Assembly (NCBI RefSeq): GCF_023476645.1
Contig: NZ_JAMCOJ010000001.1
Coordinates: 620,001-684,000, forward strand
Reading direction: 5' to 3'
DNA length: 64,000 nucleotides
DNA from: Cellulophaga sp. 20_2_10
GTDB taxonomy: Bacteria; Bacteroidota; Bacteroidia; Flavobacteriales; Flavobacteriaceae
Shown: positions 17,631 through 25,827 of the stretch, in pieces
How the letters are laid out: each line of letters starts with the position of its first letter
Position numbering within the stretch: the first letter of the stretch is position 1
Program-made: the position numbers and the translations under genes
Notes under the pieces: model-generated
Database searches by the model: none
What the model saw: the letters and a program-made list of their open reading frames with translations, nothing else
Told to the model about the DNA's origin: nothing

Positions 17631-19253
17631 TTAAGATTCGTATAATTTTTGTCTTTGTTCTTTTATCGACTTGTCAGACATATATTCATCAAAAGTAATG
17701 TACCTATCTATAGATCCGTTTGGTGTTAACTCTATTACTCTATCTGCTACTGTATTTGCAAATTCATGATCATGCGTTGTAAACAACACTGTTCCTTTAA
17801 AGTTCTTTAACGAGTTGTTAAATGCTGTAATACTCTCTAAATCTAAATGATTTGTAGGCTCATCTAACATAAGGACATTAGCCCTTATCATCATCATTCT
17901 ACTAAGCATACATCTAACTTTTTCTCCTCCAGAAAGTACAGTACATTTTTTTAATCCTTCTTCACCACTAAAAAGCATTTTACCTAGAAAGCCCCTAATA
18001 TGCACTTCTTCTCTTTCTTCTTCTGTTGTAGCCCATTGACGCAACCAATCTACCAAGTTAATTGGCTTATTAAAAAAGTCTGAGTTATCTGCTGGCAAAT
18101 AAGACTGTGATGTTGTAACACCCCATTTAAATTCTCCTGAAGTAGCCTTTTTATTATCGTTTATAATTTCATAAAAAGCACTAGTTGCTCTAGAATCTTT
18201 AGAAATTACAGCAACCTTATCTCCTTTTGCTAAGTTTAAGCTAAGATCTTTAAAAAGTAAATCTCCATCATCAGATGTTGCAGAAAGATTTTCTACATTT
18301 AATATCTGATCTCCTGCCTCTCTATCTCTTTCAAAAATAATAGCTGGGTATCTTCTACTAGACGGTTTAATATCATCTATCTTTAATTTAGAAAGCATTT
18401 TTTTTCTAGACGTTGCCTGTTTACTTTTTGCAACGTTAGCACTAAAACGCATAATAAATTCTTGTAATTCCTTTGCTTTGTCTTCTGCCTTTTTATTTTG
18501 TTGTGCTCTTTGTCTTGCGGCAAGCTGACTACTCTCGTACCAGAATGTATAGTTACCAGAGTATATATTAAGTTTACCAAAATCTATATCACCAATAGAA
18601 GTACAAACTGCATCTAAAAAGTGTCTATCGTGAGATACTACTATTACGGTATTATCATAACCAGCTAAGAAACGCTCTAACCAGTTTATTGTTTCGTAAT
18701 CCAAATCGTTGGTAGGCTCATCCATAATTAACACATCAGGACTACCAAAAAGTGCTTGTGCAAGTAAAACCCTTACCTTTAATTTAGAATCTAAATCGCC
18801 CATTAAAGTAAAATGAAACTCGTCTGAAATACCTAAGTTAGACAACATTGTTGCTGCTGCACTGTCAGTGTTCCAACCATCCATTTCTTCAAACAAAACT
18901 TGTAACTCACCTATTCTATCTGCATTTGCATCATCATAATCCGCATAAAGAGCATCAATCTCTTTCTTAATTGTATATAAGGGCTTGTTACCCATTACCA
19001 CTGTTTCCAGAACAGTAGATTCATCATAAGCGTTGTGGTTCTGCTCTAGAATAGACATTCTTTTTCCTGGCTCTAAATGAACGTGACCAGAGGTTGCGTC
19101 TATTTGTCCAGATAATATTTTTAAAAAGGTAGATTTACCAGCACCGTTGGCACCAATTATACCATAACAATTTCCTTGAGTAAAACTTACGTTAACATCA
19201 TCAAAAAGAATTCTTTTACCAAATTGAACAGATAAATTAGATACTGATAGCAT
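17631..19253 (-). CDS. ABC-F family ATPase, YbiT-like
   Basis: A 540-residue soluble protein with two ABC ATPase domains and no membrane segment, the ABC-F architecture of ribosome-associated translation factors. Domain 1 has Walker A GANGAGKS and Walker B VLIMDEPTNDLD; domain 2 has a strong signature LSGGEKVRCMLSR and Walker B VLMLDEPTNHLD. Between them is the charged linker with SKQATSRKKMLSKL, which reaches the tRNA sites in relatives. Domain 1 carries DLDSKLKVRVLLAQALFG where LSGGQ is expected, as in the YbiT subgroup, so I do not call it ettA. The Walker A lysine of domain 2 is also degenerate (AVISKDSRATSAF). Its own promoter is at 19275-19306. Confidence 0.9.
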   Translation of the reverse strand: MLSVSNLSVQFGKRILFDDVNVSFTQGNCYGIIGANGAGKSTFLKILSGQIDATSGHVHLEPGKRMSILEQNHNAYDESTVLETVVMGNKPLYTIKKEIDALYADYDDANADRIGELQVLFEEMDGWNTDSAAATMLSNLGISDEFHFTLMGDLDSKLKVRVLLAQALFGSPDVLIMDEPTNDLDYETINWLERFLAGYDNTVIVVSHDRHFLDAVCTSIGDIDFGKLNIYSGNYTFWYESSQLAARQRAQQNKKAEDKAKELQEFIMRFSANVAKSKQATSRKKMLSKLKIDDIKPSSRRYPAIIFERDREAGDQILNVENLSATSDDGDLLFKDLSLNLAKGDKVAVISKDSRATSAFYEIINDNKKATSGEFKWGVTTSQSYLPADNSDFFNKPINLVDWLRQWATTEEEREEVHIRGFLGKMLFSGEEGLKKCTVLSGGEKVRCMLSRMMMIRANVLMLDEPTNHLDLESITAFNNSLKNFKGTVLFTTHDHEFANTVADRVIELTPNGSIDRYITFDEYMSDKSIKEQRQKLYES

Positions 19254-19274
19254 ATTTTAATTTTAAAATTTGTG

Positions 19275-19306
19275 CAAAAATAGTGAATTTTAAAACCTTA
19301 AACCAA
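19275..19306 (-). promoter_or_regulatory. Promoter of the ABC-F gene
   Basis: On the minus strand TTG (19304-19306) and TATTTTTG (19275-19282) are 21 bases apart and fit the Bacteroidota consensus; the -7 box ends 21 bases before the start codon. Confidence 0.65.
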
Positions 19307-19391
19307 TACATTTCAACCAATAAAATAGCTATTTCATCTTTCTAATAATTATTTTAACGACACATTAACAAGAGTACACCCTTAGGTTTAT

Positions 19392-19399
19392 TAAATTTG
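19392..19399 (+). promoter_or_regulatory. -7 box before the 19424 lipoprotein gene
   Basis: TAAATTTG matches TAnnTTTG and lies 24 bases before the ATG at 19424. No clear -33 element. Confidence 0.4.
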
Positions 19400-19423
19400 T
19401 GTGTAACGTTAGCTATATACTAT

Positions 19424-20824
19424 ATGAATAAATTTTTACTCTTTCTTTCCATTACTTGTTTATTTAGTTGCGGTAAGAATCAAAAAAACTCCCCATACAT
19501 ATACTTTGCTGGTGAAATTGTAAACCCAAAAAACGATAGTGTTATTCTTTATAAGGATGATCACAAGGTTTGTTCTGCCAAATTAGATAAGAATAATAGG
19601 TTTGCTTTTGAGTTAGATTCTTCTGCCCAGGAAGGCCTCTATCATTTTGGACACGAAGAAGTACAATATATTTATCTTGAAAAAGGTGACAGTCTTTTGA
19701 TAAGAGTTAATACGGTTGACTTTGATGAATCTTTAGTTTTTGATGGAAAAGGACAAGAGATAAACAATTTTTTACTTGAAATGTTTTTAATTCATGAAGA
19801 TGAAGAGTTAAACATTGTGGACAAAATGTATTTTTTAAATCCTGATGAGTTTAGCAAAAAGGTTGATTCTTTACACGATAAAAAAATAGATTTACTAAAC
19901 ACCCTTAAAACAGAAGCGTCTTTAGCCGATAACGCTGTTCGTATAGCAAAAACAGGTATTGACTACACTACGTACTTGTACAAAGAAAAATACCCTTTTA
20001 AACACAGAAGAGCTGTAAAAGAAAAAGCTTTAATGCAACCTCCTGAAGGTTTTTACGAATACAGAAAAGACTTAACATACAACAACCCTAATTACACCTA
20101 CATAACACCGTATTACAATTTTATGAAGCAACACTTTGGTGGTATGTCTTATATAAATTGCAAAGAAGGTTGTGAGGTTAACGGAAGTTTTTACATAAAT
20201 CAATTACATTTTAACGAACACCAACTTACCTTAATAGATAGTATGGTTGGTGAAAAAAATCTAAAAGATAATTTAATTAGAAATGTAGCATTAAACTACC
20301 TATTGCGTTCTGATGACACTTATGAGAATAATACTATTTTCATGAAAGACTTACACAAAGTAGCTAGCAACAATAAACATATTGGCGAAATAGATTCTTT
20401 ATACAAGAGTATTAAAAACTTGCAACCCAATTTAGTGTTGCCTAAAATTTACATACATAACGTAAATGGCGAAAAAAAATCACTAGAAGATATTAGCAAG
20501 GGACACAAGAATGTTGTCTTCTATTTTTGGATGGGTGAAAATAACGTACACTTTAGGCACATTACTAATCGTGTAAATCAGTTAAAAGAAAATCCAAACA
20601 ATAAATATACCTATATTGGAATTAGCTTACGTACAGATGAAAAAAGCTGGATAGATATTGTAAAGTCTAACAACCTAGATCAAAAAACCCAATACAGAGC
20701 AGAAGATCTTAAAAAGCTAAATAATGTATTGATTATTAACGGGAAACTAAACAGATCCATAATTACCGACAACGGTAAAATTGTAGATGGTTTTGCTAAT
20801 ATATATGGCAATTACAATAAATAA
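19424..20824 (+). CDS. Lipoprotein with TlpA-like fold but no CxxC
   Basis: Starting at the ATG at 19424 the protein has a lipoprotein signal peptide (MNKFLLFLSITCLFSC, lipid-carrying Cys16). The open frame runs back to 19397, but that start would bury the signal peptide. The N-terminal region (YFAGEIVNPKNDSVILYKD, then LEKGDSLLIRVN) resembles the DUF4369-type beta domain of Bacteroidota TlpA relatives. The C-terminal region (KNVVFYFWMGENNVHF, then YTYIGISL) has a thioredoxin-like beginning, but the usual WCxxC position reads WMGENN, so a redox role is unlikely. Probably a structural or binding member of the family; substrate unknown. Confidence 0.8.
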   Translation: MNKFLLFLSITCLFSCGKNQKNSPYIYFAGEIVNPKNDSVILYKDDHKVCSAKLDKNNRFAFELDSSAQEGLYHFGHEEVQYIYLEKGDSLLIRVNTVDFDESLVFDGKGQEINNFLLEMFLIHEDEELNIVDKMYFLNPDEFSKKVDSLHDKKIDLLNTLKTEASLADNAVRIAKTGIDYTTYLYKEKYPFKHRRAVKEKALMQPPEGFYEYRKDLTYNNPNYTYITPYYNFMKQHFGGMSYINCKEGCEVNGSFYINQLHFNEHQLTLIDSMVGEKNLKDNLIRNVALNYLLRSDDTYENNTIFMKDLHKVASNNKHIGEIDSLYKSIKNLQPNLVLPKIYIHNVNGEKKSLEDISKGHKNVVFYFWMGENNVHFRHITNRVNQLKENPNNKYTYIGISLRTDEKSWIDIVKSNNLDQKTQYRAEDLKKLNNVLIINGKLNRSIITDNGKIVDGFANIYGNYNK

Positions 20825-20844
20825 TAAAACGTATCTATAAACAC

Positions 20845-20880
20845 AAAAAATCCCCTAGAATAAATTCTAGGGGATTTTTT
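20845..20880. terminator. Bidirectional terminator
   Basis: A perfect 16-bp inverted repeat (20845-20860 and 20865-20880) with A-run and T-run flanks lies between two convergent genes ending at 20824 and 20899. Confidence 0.9.
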
Positions 20881-20898
20881 TATATTGTATAAAGAAAC

Positions 20899-21552
20899 TT
20901 AGTTTCCTTTTTTATAATCTTCTAAAAACTTAGCCAAACCACTATCTGTTAAAGGGTGCTTTAATAACCCTTCAATAGAAGACAAAGGTCCTGTCATTAC
21001 ATCTGCACCAATTTTAGCACAGTTTATAACATGCATTGTATGTCTTACTGATGCAGCTAAAATTTCTGTAGCAAAACCATAGTTATCATAGATGTGTCTA
21101 ATTTCTGCAATAAGGTTTAAACCGTCTGTAGAAATATCATCTAATCTACCAATAAAAGGAGACACATAAGTAGCACCTGCTTTAGCAGCTAATAAAGCCT
21201 GACCTGCAGAAAAAACCAAAGTTACATTAGTTCTTATTCCTTTGTCAGAAAAATACTTACATGCTTTAATACCATCTTTTATCATTGGTAATTTAACAAC
21301 AATTTGCGCATGTAATTCTGCTAATTCTTCACCTTCCTTTATCATTGCATCGTACTCCGTAGCAATAACTTCTGCCGAAACATCACCATCTACGATGTTG
21401 CAAATATCTACATAATGTTTTAAAATATTATCTCTACCTGTAATGCCCTCTTTGGCCATTAAAGAAGGGTTAGTTGTTACACCATCCAAAACACCTAATT
21501 CTTGTGCTTCTTTGATTTGTGCCAAATTTGCTGTGTCAATAAAAAATTTCAT
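20899..21552 (-). CDS. Small transaldolase (TalC/FSA family)
   Basis: A 217-residue TIM-barrel enzyme of the fructose-6-phosphate aldolase/transaldolase family: [27 protein letters not shown], the Schiff-base Lys in VVKLPM, and [33 protein letters not shown]. coli fructose-6-phosphate aldolase has Gln in the motif AQVMA and Tyr at the active site; here the equivalents are Glu (VSAEVIATE) and Phe (LVFS), as in transaldolases. I therefore expect transfer of dihydroxyacetone units in the pentose phosphate pathway rather than aldolase activity. The SDR gene lies upstream on the same strand with a 73-base gap. Confidence 0.92.
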   Translation of the reverse strand: MKFFIDTANLAQIKEAQELGVLDGVTTNPSLMAKEGITGRDNILKHYVDICNIVDGDVSAEVIATEYDAMIKEGEELAELHAQIVVKLPMIKDGIKACKYFSDKGIRTNVTLVFSAGQALLAAKAGATYVSPFIGRLDDISTDGLNLIAEIRHIYDNYGFATEILAASVRHTMHVINCAKIGADVMTGPLSSIEGLLKHPLTDSGLAKFLEDYKKGN

Positions 21553-21625
21553 CTTGTGTTATTTTAAAAATTATGTTTTAAATAAATATAGCTGTTAATA
21601 AGCCTATTTTACAATTTGTACAAAA

Positions 21626-22435
21626 CTACAACTTGTAATGGTTCAATAATAATTTTTCATATGTTTTATCTGGTAAAACTTTCTTTAAAAACAATGAAAA
21701 TTTTTGCATAAAAGCTCCTACTCTATAATGTACTTTTGGCTTTTTAGTATTCATTATTTTAAACACTACTTTTGCAACCTGTATTGGATCTTCACCAGAA
21801 TCTACATGCTCATTCATTACCTGTAACGTATTGCCGTAAGGTTTTTTATATGCAGAATCTTCTAAAAGAGGTGCGTGGTATCTACCAGAAGCTATATTAG
21901 TAGCAAAATCTCCGGGCGCAACAGTTGTAATATGCACACCAAAATCTTTTACCTCCATACGCATTGCTTCTACCACAAGCTCTAAAGCTCCTTTACTAGC
22001 AGAATAAATACCTCTGTACGGCAATCCCATATAACCAGCAATAGATGTAATATTAATTATAAGTCCGCTTTTTTGCTTTCTCATTTGCGGCAAAACAGCT
22101 TTCATTAAATTTATAGGACCATTTAAGTTAATATTAAATGCATTTACAATTTCCTCGTTTGGAGTTTCCTCTATTGGGCCCGTAATACCAACACCTGCAT
22201 TATTTACCAAAACATCTATACAACCTTCTTTTGCTACAACATAAGATACAGCTTGCGCTATAGTTTCTGTTTTTCTAACATCTAGTTCAACTAAATCAAA
22301 ATCGTTAAAATTTGGATATTTTGCTTTATTACGTGTAGTGCCGTAAACCTTATAGCCTTGTGTAGTTAAATATATACCTATTGATTTTCCTATACCTGAA
22401 GAACCGCCTGTTATTAAGACTACTTTTTTACTCAT
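21626..22435 (-). CDS. SDR-family NAD(P)-dependent oxidoreductase
   Basis: A classical short-chain dehydrogenase/reductase of 269 residues: cofactor motif TGGSSGIGKSIG near the N-terminus, LVNNAGVG, the catalytic Ser in NITSIAGY and YSASKGA with Tyr and Lys. Asn at position of NLMKAVLP completes the tetrad. Unusually for a soluble SDR, the C-terminal 45 residues (RVGAFMQKFSLFLKKVLPDKTYEKLL) are amphipathic and basic, suggesting membrane attachment and a lipid-like substrate. It might reduce a 3-keto lipid, for example the product of the CapB-like enzyme in this window, but nothing in the local context proves that. Confidence 0.9.
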   Translation of the reverse strand: MSKKVVLITGGSSGIGKSIGIYLTTQGYKVYGTTRNKAKYPNFNDFDLVELDVRKTETIAQAVSYVVAKEGCIDVLVNNAGVGITGPIEETPNEEIVNAFNINLNGPINLMKAVLPQMRKQKSGLIINITSIAGYMGLPYRGIYSASKGALELVVEAMRMEVKDFGVHITTVAPGDFATNIASGRYHAPLLEDSAYKKPYGNTLQVMNEHVDSGEDPIQVAKVVFKIMNTKKPKVHYRVGAFMQKFSLFLKKVLPDKTYEKLLLNHYKL

Positions 22436-22519
22436 ATTATTGTAGATAATTATGAGTGCAAATTAACAAATAAATAAAGGATGGTGGAAATTATGCTTTG
22501 CTAAATTTAGCGCATAAAA

Positions 22520-22618
22520 AATGGCAAGCTACCTACATCGCACCGCTCAACCGTGTACCCTTGCTGCGTTCCCACCCTGGGGGATTAAACAGGAGCTGGT
22601 CGTGTAGGACTTGCCGCT
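22520..22618 (-). ncRNA. ffs: Signal recognition particle RNA (4.5S type)
   Basis: On the minus strand the sequence forms the small bacterial SRP RNA: terminal helix GGCAAG (22610-22615) with CTTGCC (22523-22528), and the conserved Ffh-binding tip with the GGGTGGGAACGCAGCAAGG asymmetric loop near 22560-22580. It pairs with Ffh to target nascent membrane proteins. A T-run immediately follows the 3' end on the minus strand, and a textbook promoter precedes it. End positions are estimated to within a few bases. Confidence 0.92.
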
Positions 22619-22619
22619 G

Positions 22620-22649
22620 CAAATATACAATCTTTTAAATTTGACGCAA
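22620..22649 (-). promoter_or_regulatory. ffs promoter
   Basis: On the minus strand TTG (22647-22649) and TATATTTG (22620-22627) are 19 bases apart. The RNA start falls about five bases past the -7 box, so this is a clear Bacteroidota primary promoter. Confidence 0.85.
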
Positions 22650-22704
22650 TCATTTTTCTATCTAATTTTTATTAAATACCTTGCTTAGGAATAACACTAC
22701 TATC

Positions 22705-23754
22705 ATGAAAACACTTAAGTTTTTAACTTACAGCGCACTAACTATTTTACTAGCTTCTTGTGGAGGAGCAAATACTCCTGCTTCAAGCCTATTTGAAATA
22801 CAGATTTCAGGGAAAAATGCCAAATTTCACCAAAATGAAACGGTAGATATCAACCTAAAAAACAAAAAAAACAAGACTATTAGCAGTATTACCTATTCTA
22901 TAGATGGTGAAAAAGTTGATATAAAAGAAAATAAATTAACTTTAGATATGCCTAAAGTAGGTAGTAAAACTATTACCGCAGAAATTAAATATGATGATAC
23001 GGTAGCAGAGATTTCTAAAAAAATCATTGTTTTTGCTTCCAAGTCTCCTAATATATATACGTACGAAGTAATTAATGAATACCCACATAACCCAAATTAC
23101 TTTACCCAAGGCTTAGAGTTCTATAAAGACACGTTGTATGAAGGAACAGGAAAAAGAGGCAAATCTGTTTTAGTTAAACTAGACTACAAAACCGGTACTA
23201 TTTACAAAGAGCACAAATTAAAAAACACCCAGTTTGGAGAGGGTATTACTATTTTAAATAATAAAATATACCAACTTACTTGGCAAAGTAATATTGGCTT
23301 TGTTTACGATGTAGATACCTTTAAAGAAATTGACCAGTTTACCTACGGAAAAAGTAAAGAAGGTTGGGGATTCTGTAATGACGGAGAAAAATTATACAAG
23401 AGTGATGGGTCCGAAAAAATATGGACATTAAATCCAGAAACATTAATAGAAGAAAGCGCTATAGAAATATACACAAATAGTAAAAAACTAGTTAAAATCA
23501 ACGAACTAGAATACGCAGATGGTAAAATCTATGCAAATACTTGGCAATCTGGCCAAGACGTTGCCGTAATTATAGATCCAAAAAGTGGCGTAGTAGAAGG
23601 TATTATTAACTTTAACGGACTTAAAGATAAAGTTACCAAAACAGACGATGTAGATGTATTAAACGGTATTGCATACAACCCTACTACTAAAACATTCTTT
23701 GTAACTGGTAAAAACTGGGATAAAATGTTTGAAGTTAACATTATAAAAAAGTAA
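22705..23754 (+). CDS. Glutaminyl-peptide cyclotransferase, lipoprotein
   Basis: A bacterial/plant-type glutamine cyclotransferase that forms N-terminal pyroglutamate, folded as a five-bladed beta propeller. Starting at the ATG at 22705 gives a lipoprotein signal peptide with lipobox LLASC; the open frame from the TTG at 22681 is less plausible. Family motifs: YPHNPNYFTQGLEFYKDTLYEGTGKRGKS, FGEGITILNNKIYQLTW and ELEYADGKIYANTWQS. An extra N-terminal domain of about 100 residues (LFEIQISGKNAKFHQNE and on) precedes the propeller, as in other Flavobacteriaceae. The thioesterase gene follows after 4 bases, so the two are co-transcribed. Confidence 0.92.
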   Translation: MKTLKFLTYSALTILLASCGGANTPASSLFEIQISGKNAKFHQNETVDINLKNKKNKTISSITYSIDGEKVDIKENKLTLDMPKVGSKTITAEIKYDDTVAEISKKIIVFASKSPNIYTYEVINEYPHNPNYFTQGLEFYKDTLYEGTGKRGKSVLVKLDYKTGTIYKEHKLKNTQFGEGITILNNKIYQLTWQSNIGFVYDVDTFKEIDQFTYGKSKEGWGFCNDGEKLYKSDGSEKIWTLNPETLIEESAIEIYTNSKKLVKINELEYADGKIYANTWQSGQDVAVIIDPKSGVVEGIINFNGLKDKVTKTDDVDVLNGIAYNPTTKTFFVTGKNWDKMFEVNIIKK

Positions 23755-23758
23755 GACA

Positions 23759-24151
23759 TTGAAAGTTTACCACAAAACTATTACGGTAACCGCAGATGAC
23801 ATAGATGACTTAAACCATGTAAACAATGTTAGATACCTACAATGGGTACAAGATATATCTAAAGAACATTGGCAAGCATCTGCTAGTATAGAAATACAAG
23901 AGAACCACATGTGGGTTGTTAGTACCCATTTTTTAGAATATAAAGCTGCTGCTATACTAGACGATATTATTAAAGTTAAAACATTTATTAAAAAGTCTGA
24001 AGGAGCAATTTCAGTTCGTATTGTAGAAATGCGCAACTCTTTAACCAATAAGATTATTTTAAAAGCTAAAACAGAATGGTGTTTATTAAACTCAAAAAGT
24101 TTTAGACCTATAAGAGTTTCTGAAGAAATTAAAAATATTTTTATAGACTAA
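23759..24151 (+). CDS. Acyl-CoA thioesterase, hotdog (4HBT) fold
   Basis: A 130-residue single hotdog-fold protein of the YbgC/4-hydroxybenzoyl-CoA thioesterase type, hydrolysing acyl-CoA thioesters in the cytosol. The active-site region is DDIDDLNHVNNVRYLQWVQDISKEHW, followed by SHFLEYKAAAILDDIIKVKTFI. It appears to start with TTG at 23759; no ATG or GTG lies between the upstream stop and the conserved core. The start is 4 bases after the cyclotransferase stop, consistent with translational coupling. Substrate chain length cannot be deduced. Confidence 0.88.
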   Translation: MKVYHKTITVTADDIDDLNHVNNVRYLQWVQDISKEHWQASASIEIQENHMWVVSTHFLEYKAAAILDDIIKVKTFIKKSEGAISVRIVEMRNSLTNKIILKAKTEWCLLNSKSFRPIRVSEEIKNIFID

Positions 24152-24164
24152 TCCATATTTAAAA

Positions 24165-25679
24165 ATGAAAGCGCATTCCTTATTATATATAGCAATTATA
24201 TTCTTTGTTATTTTAGGGAATTCTTGTCGTAAGGATTTTAATTTTGAAAATAGTACTGGTAATCTATCTTTCTCCAAAGACACCGTTTACCTAGATACAG
24301 TTTTCTCTACTATAAATAGCAGCACGTATGGTTTTAAGGTTTACAATAAAAGCAACACAGATGTACAAATACCTAAAATAGAACTAGCAAAAGGAGTTCA
24401 TAGCTATTACAAATTAAATGTAGACGGGCAAGCTGGCGATAGCTTTACAAATACACCACTTTACGCAAAAGATAGTCTTTATATCTTTGTAGAGATACAT
24501 GCTTTGAATGTAGAATCTTCAAATTTTTTATATACTGATGCCGTTTTATTTGATAGCGGTAACAACACACAAAAAGTAGAACTTGTAAGCTTGGTTAAAG
24601 ATGCCATTTTTTTGTTTCCCACTAAGTTTGAAGATGGCACTACAGAGACAATTATTTTAACATTAGACGAGAATAATGAAGAGCTAACTAAAGAGGGCTT
24701 TGCTCTAACAGATCAAAATTTAAATTTTACAGCAAATAAACCATACGTAATTTACGGCTACGCTACAATACCAGAAAACGAGACTTTAACAATAGAAGCT
24801 GGTGCCAGAATCTATTTTCATAAAAATTCTGGCATCCTAATAAAAGACCAGGCAAGCATACAGGTTAACGGAAAACTAAGTACAAACCAGGACCTATTAG
24901 AAAATGAAGTTATTTTTGAAGCAGATAGATTAGAGCCTTCTTATAAAAATGTAGCCGGACAATGGGGAGGTCTTTGGTTTACAAAAGGGAGCATAAATAA
25001 CAGCATAAACTACGCTACTATAAAAAATGCAAGTATTGGTATTTATATCAACGGAAAAACAGAAAACAAAACCACTACCCTAACCCTTAGTAACACACAA
25101 ATATACAATAGCCTACAAACTAATGTCTATGCGCTTAATTCTAATATTGACGTTTATAATTGTATAATTGCGAATGCTGGATTTGCATCATTACAACTAA
25201 AACAAACGGGTACATATAATTTTAATCACACTACAATTGCCAACTATTGGACCAAAACGTATCGTACAGGTACAGCCTTACAAATAAATAACACCTCTAC
25301 TACTAGCGTAGCAAATACATTAGAGGCTAACTTTACAAATAGTATCATAGATGGCAACGCAACCAATGAACTCCTATTATTAGAATCCTCATCTAACGTA
25401 CTAAACTTTAAGTTTACAAATTGTATTATTAAATTTGATACTGAAATAACAAGTAATCTTTATAACTTTAAAGATATAACACATTACATACTTCCTTATA
25501 TTTCTGCAGAAACAGCTTTTATAAATCCCCTAAAGCATAATTTTGAAATCAAAAATAATTCGGCTGCAATAGATAATGCAGATAAAAATAGTGCGCTAAA
25601 AATACCATTAGATATTAATGGAAATTCTAGAACCTCTTCTCCAGATATTGGCGCGTATGAATTTGCTCCTAACAACTAA
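24165..25679 (+). CDS. Lipoprotein with right-handed beta-helix repeats
   Basis: A 504-residue protein with a lipoprotein signal peptide ending GNSC, a beta-sandwich-like N-terminal region (about 30-200), then parallel beta-helix coils recognisable by short strand repeats (NYATIKNASIGIYING, LTLSNTQIYNSLQTNVYALNSNIDVYNCIIAN and so on). The C-terminus NSAAIDNADKN then DINGNSRTSSPDIGAYEF is the choice-of-anchor Q motif seen at the end of many secreted beta-helix proteins. Probably surface-exposed; beta-helices often bind or cleave polysaccharide, but no catalytic residues are evident. It follows the thioesterase by 13 bases and likely shares its transcript. Confidence 0.85.
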   Translation: MKAHSLLYIAIIFFVILGNSCRKDFNFENSTGNLSFSKDTVYLDTVFSTINSSTYGFKVYNKSNTDVQIPKIELAKGVHSYYKLNVDGQAGDSFTNTPLYAKDSLYIFVEIHALNVESSNFLYTDAVLFDSGNNTQKVELVSLVKDAIFLFPTKFEDGTTETIILTLDENNEELTKEGFALTDQNLNFTANKPYVIYGYATIPENETLTIEAGARIYFHKNSGILIKDQASIQVNGKLSTNQDLLENEVIFEADRLEPSYKNVAGQWGGLWFTKGSINNSINYATIKNASIGIYINGKTENKTTTLTLSNTQIYNSLQTNVYALNSNIDVYNCIIANAGFASLQLKQTGTYNFNHTTIANYWTKTYRTGTALQINNTSTTSVANTLEANFTNSIIDGNATNELLLLESSSNVLNFKFTNCIIKFDTEITSNLYNFKDITHYILPYISAETAFINPLKHNFEIKNNSAAIDNADKNSALKIPLDINGNSRTSSPDIGAYEFAPNN

Positions 25680-25766
25680 TTAATCTAATTTCTTTTAAAA
25701 AAGTAAGATTATACCTCTAAAACGGGTTAAAATCAATATTTTAACACTTAAAACCACATAAAATTA

Positions 25767-25788
25767 GAGGTTTACCTATAATCAATTT
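25767..25788 (+). promoter_or_regulatory. Shared upstream element, copy A
   Basis: GAGGTTTACCTATAATC recurs with two changes at 29964 (GAGGTTTACGTGTAATC). Both copies lie 40-50 bases before the genes that bound the signalling island. An inverted partner ACCTCTAA lies at 25713-25720 for TTAGAGGT at 25764-25771. Role unknown; likely an operator or activator site. Confidence 0.45.
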
Positions 25789-25827
25789 CAGCGATCTATA
25801 CTTAATTTTATACTTAGAACGTTAGGA

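Noticed and set aside
17631-19253. Naming the ABC-F gene ettA
   Set aside because: The domain 1 signature is YbiT-like, not the LSGGE pattern expected of EttA.
20899-21552. Calling the TalC-family enzyme a fructose-6-phosphate aldolase
   Set aside because: The position that is Gln in aldolases is Glu here and the active-site Tyr is Phe, which favours transaldolase.
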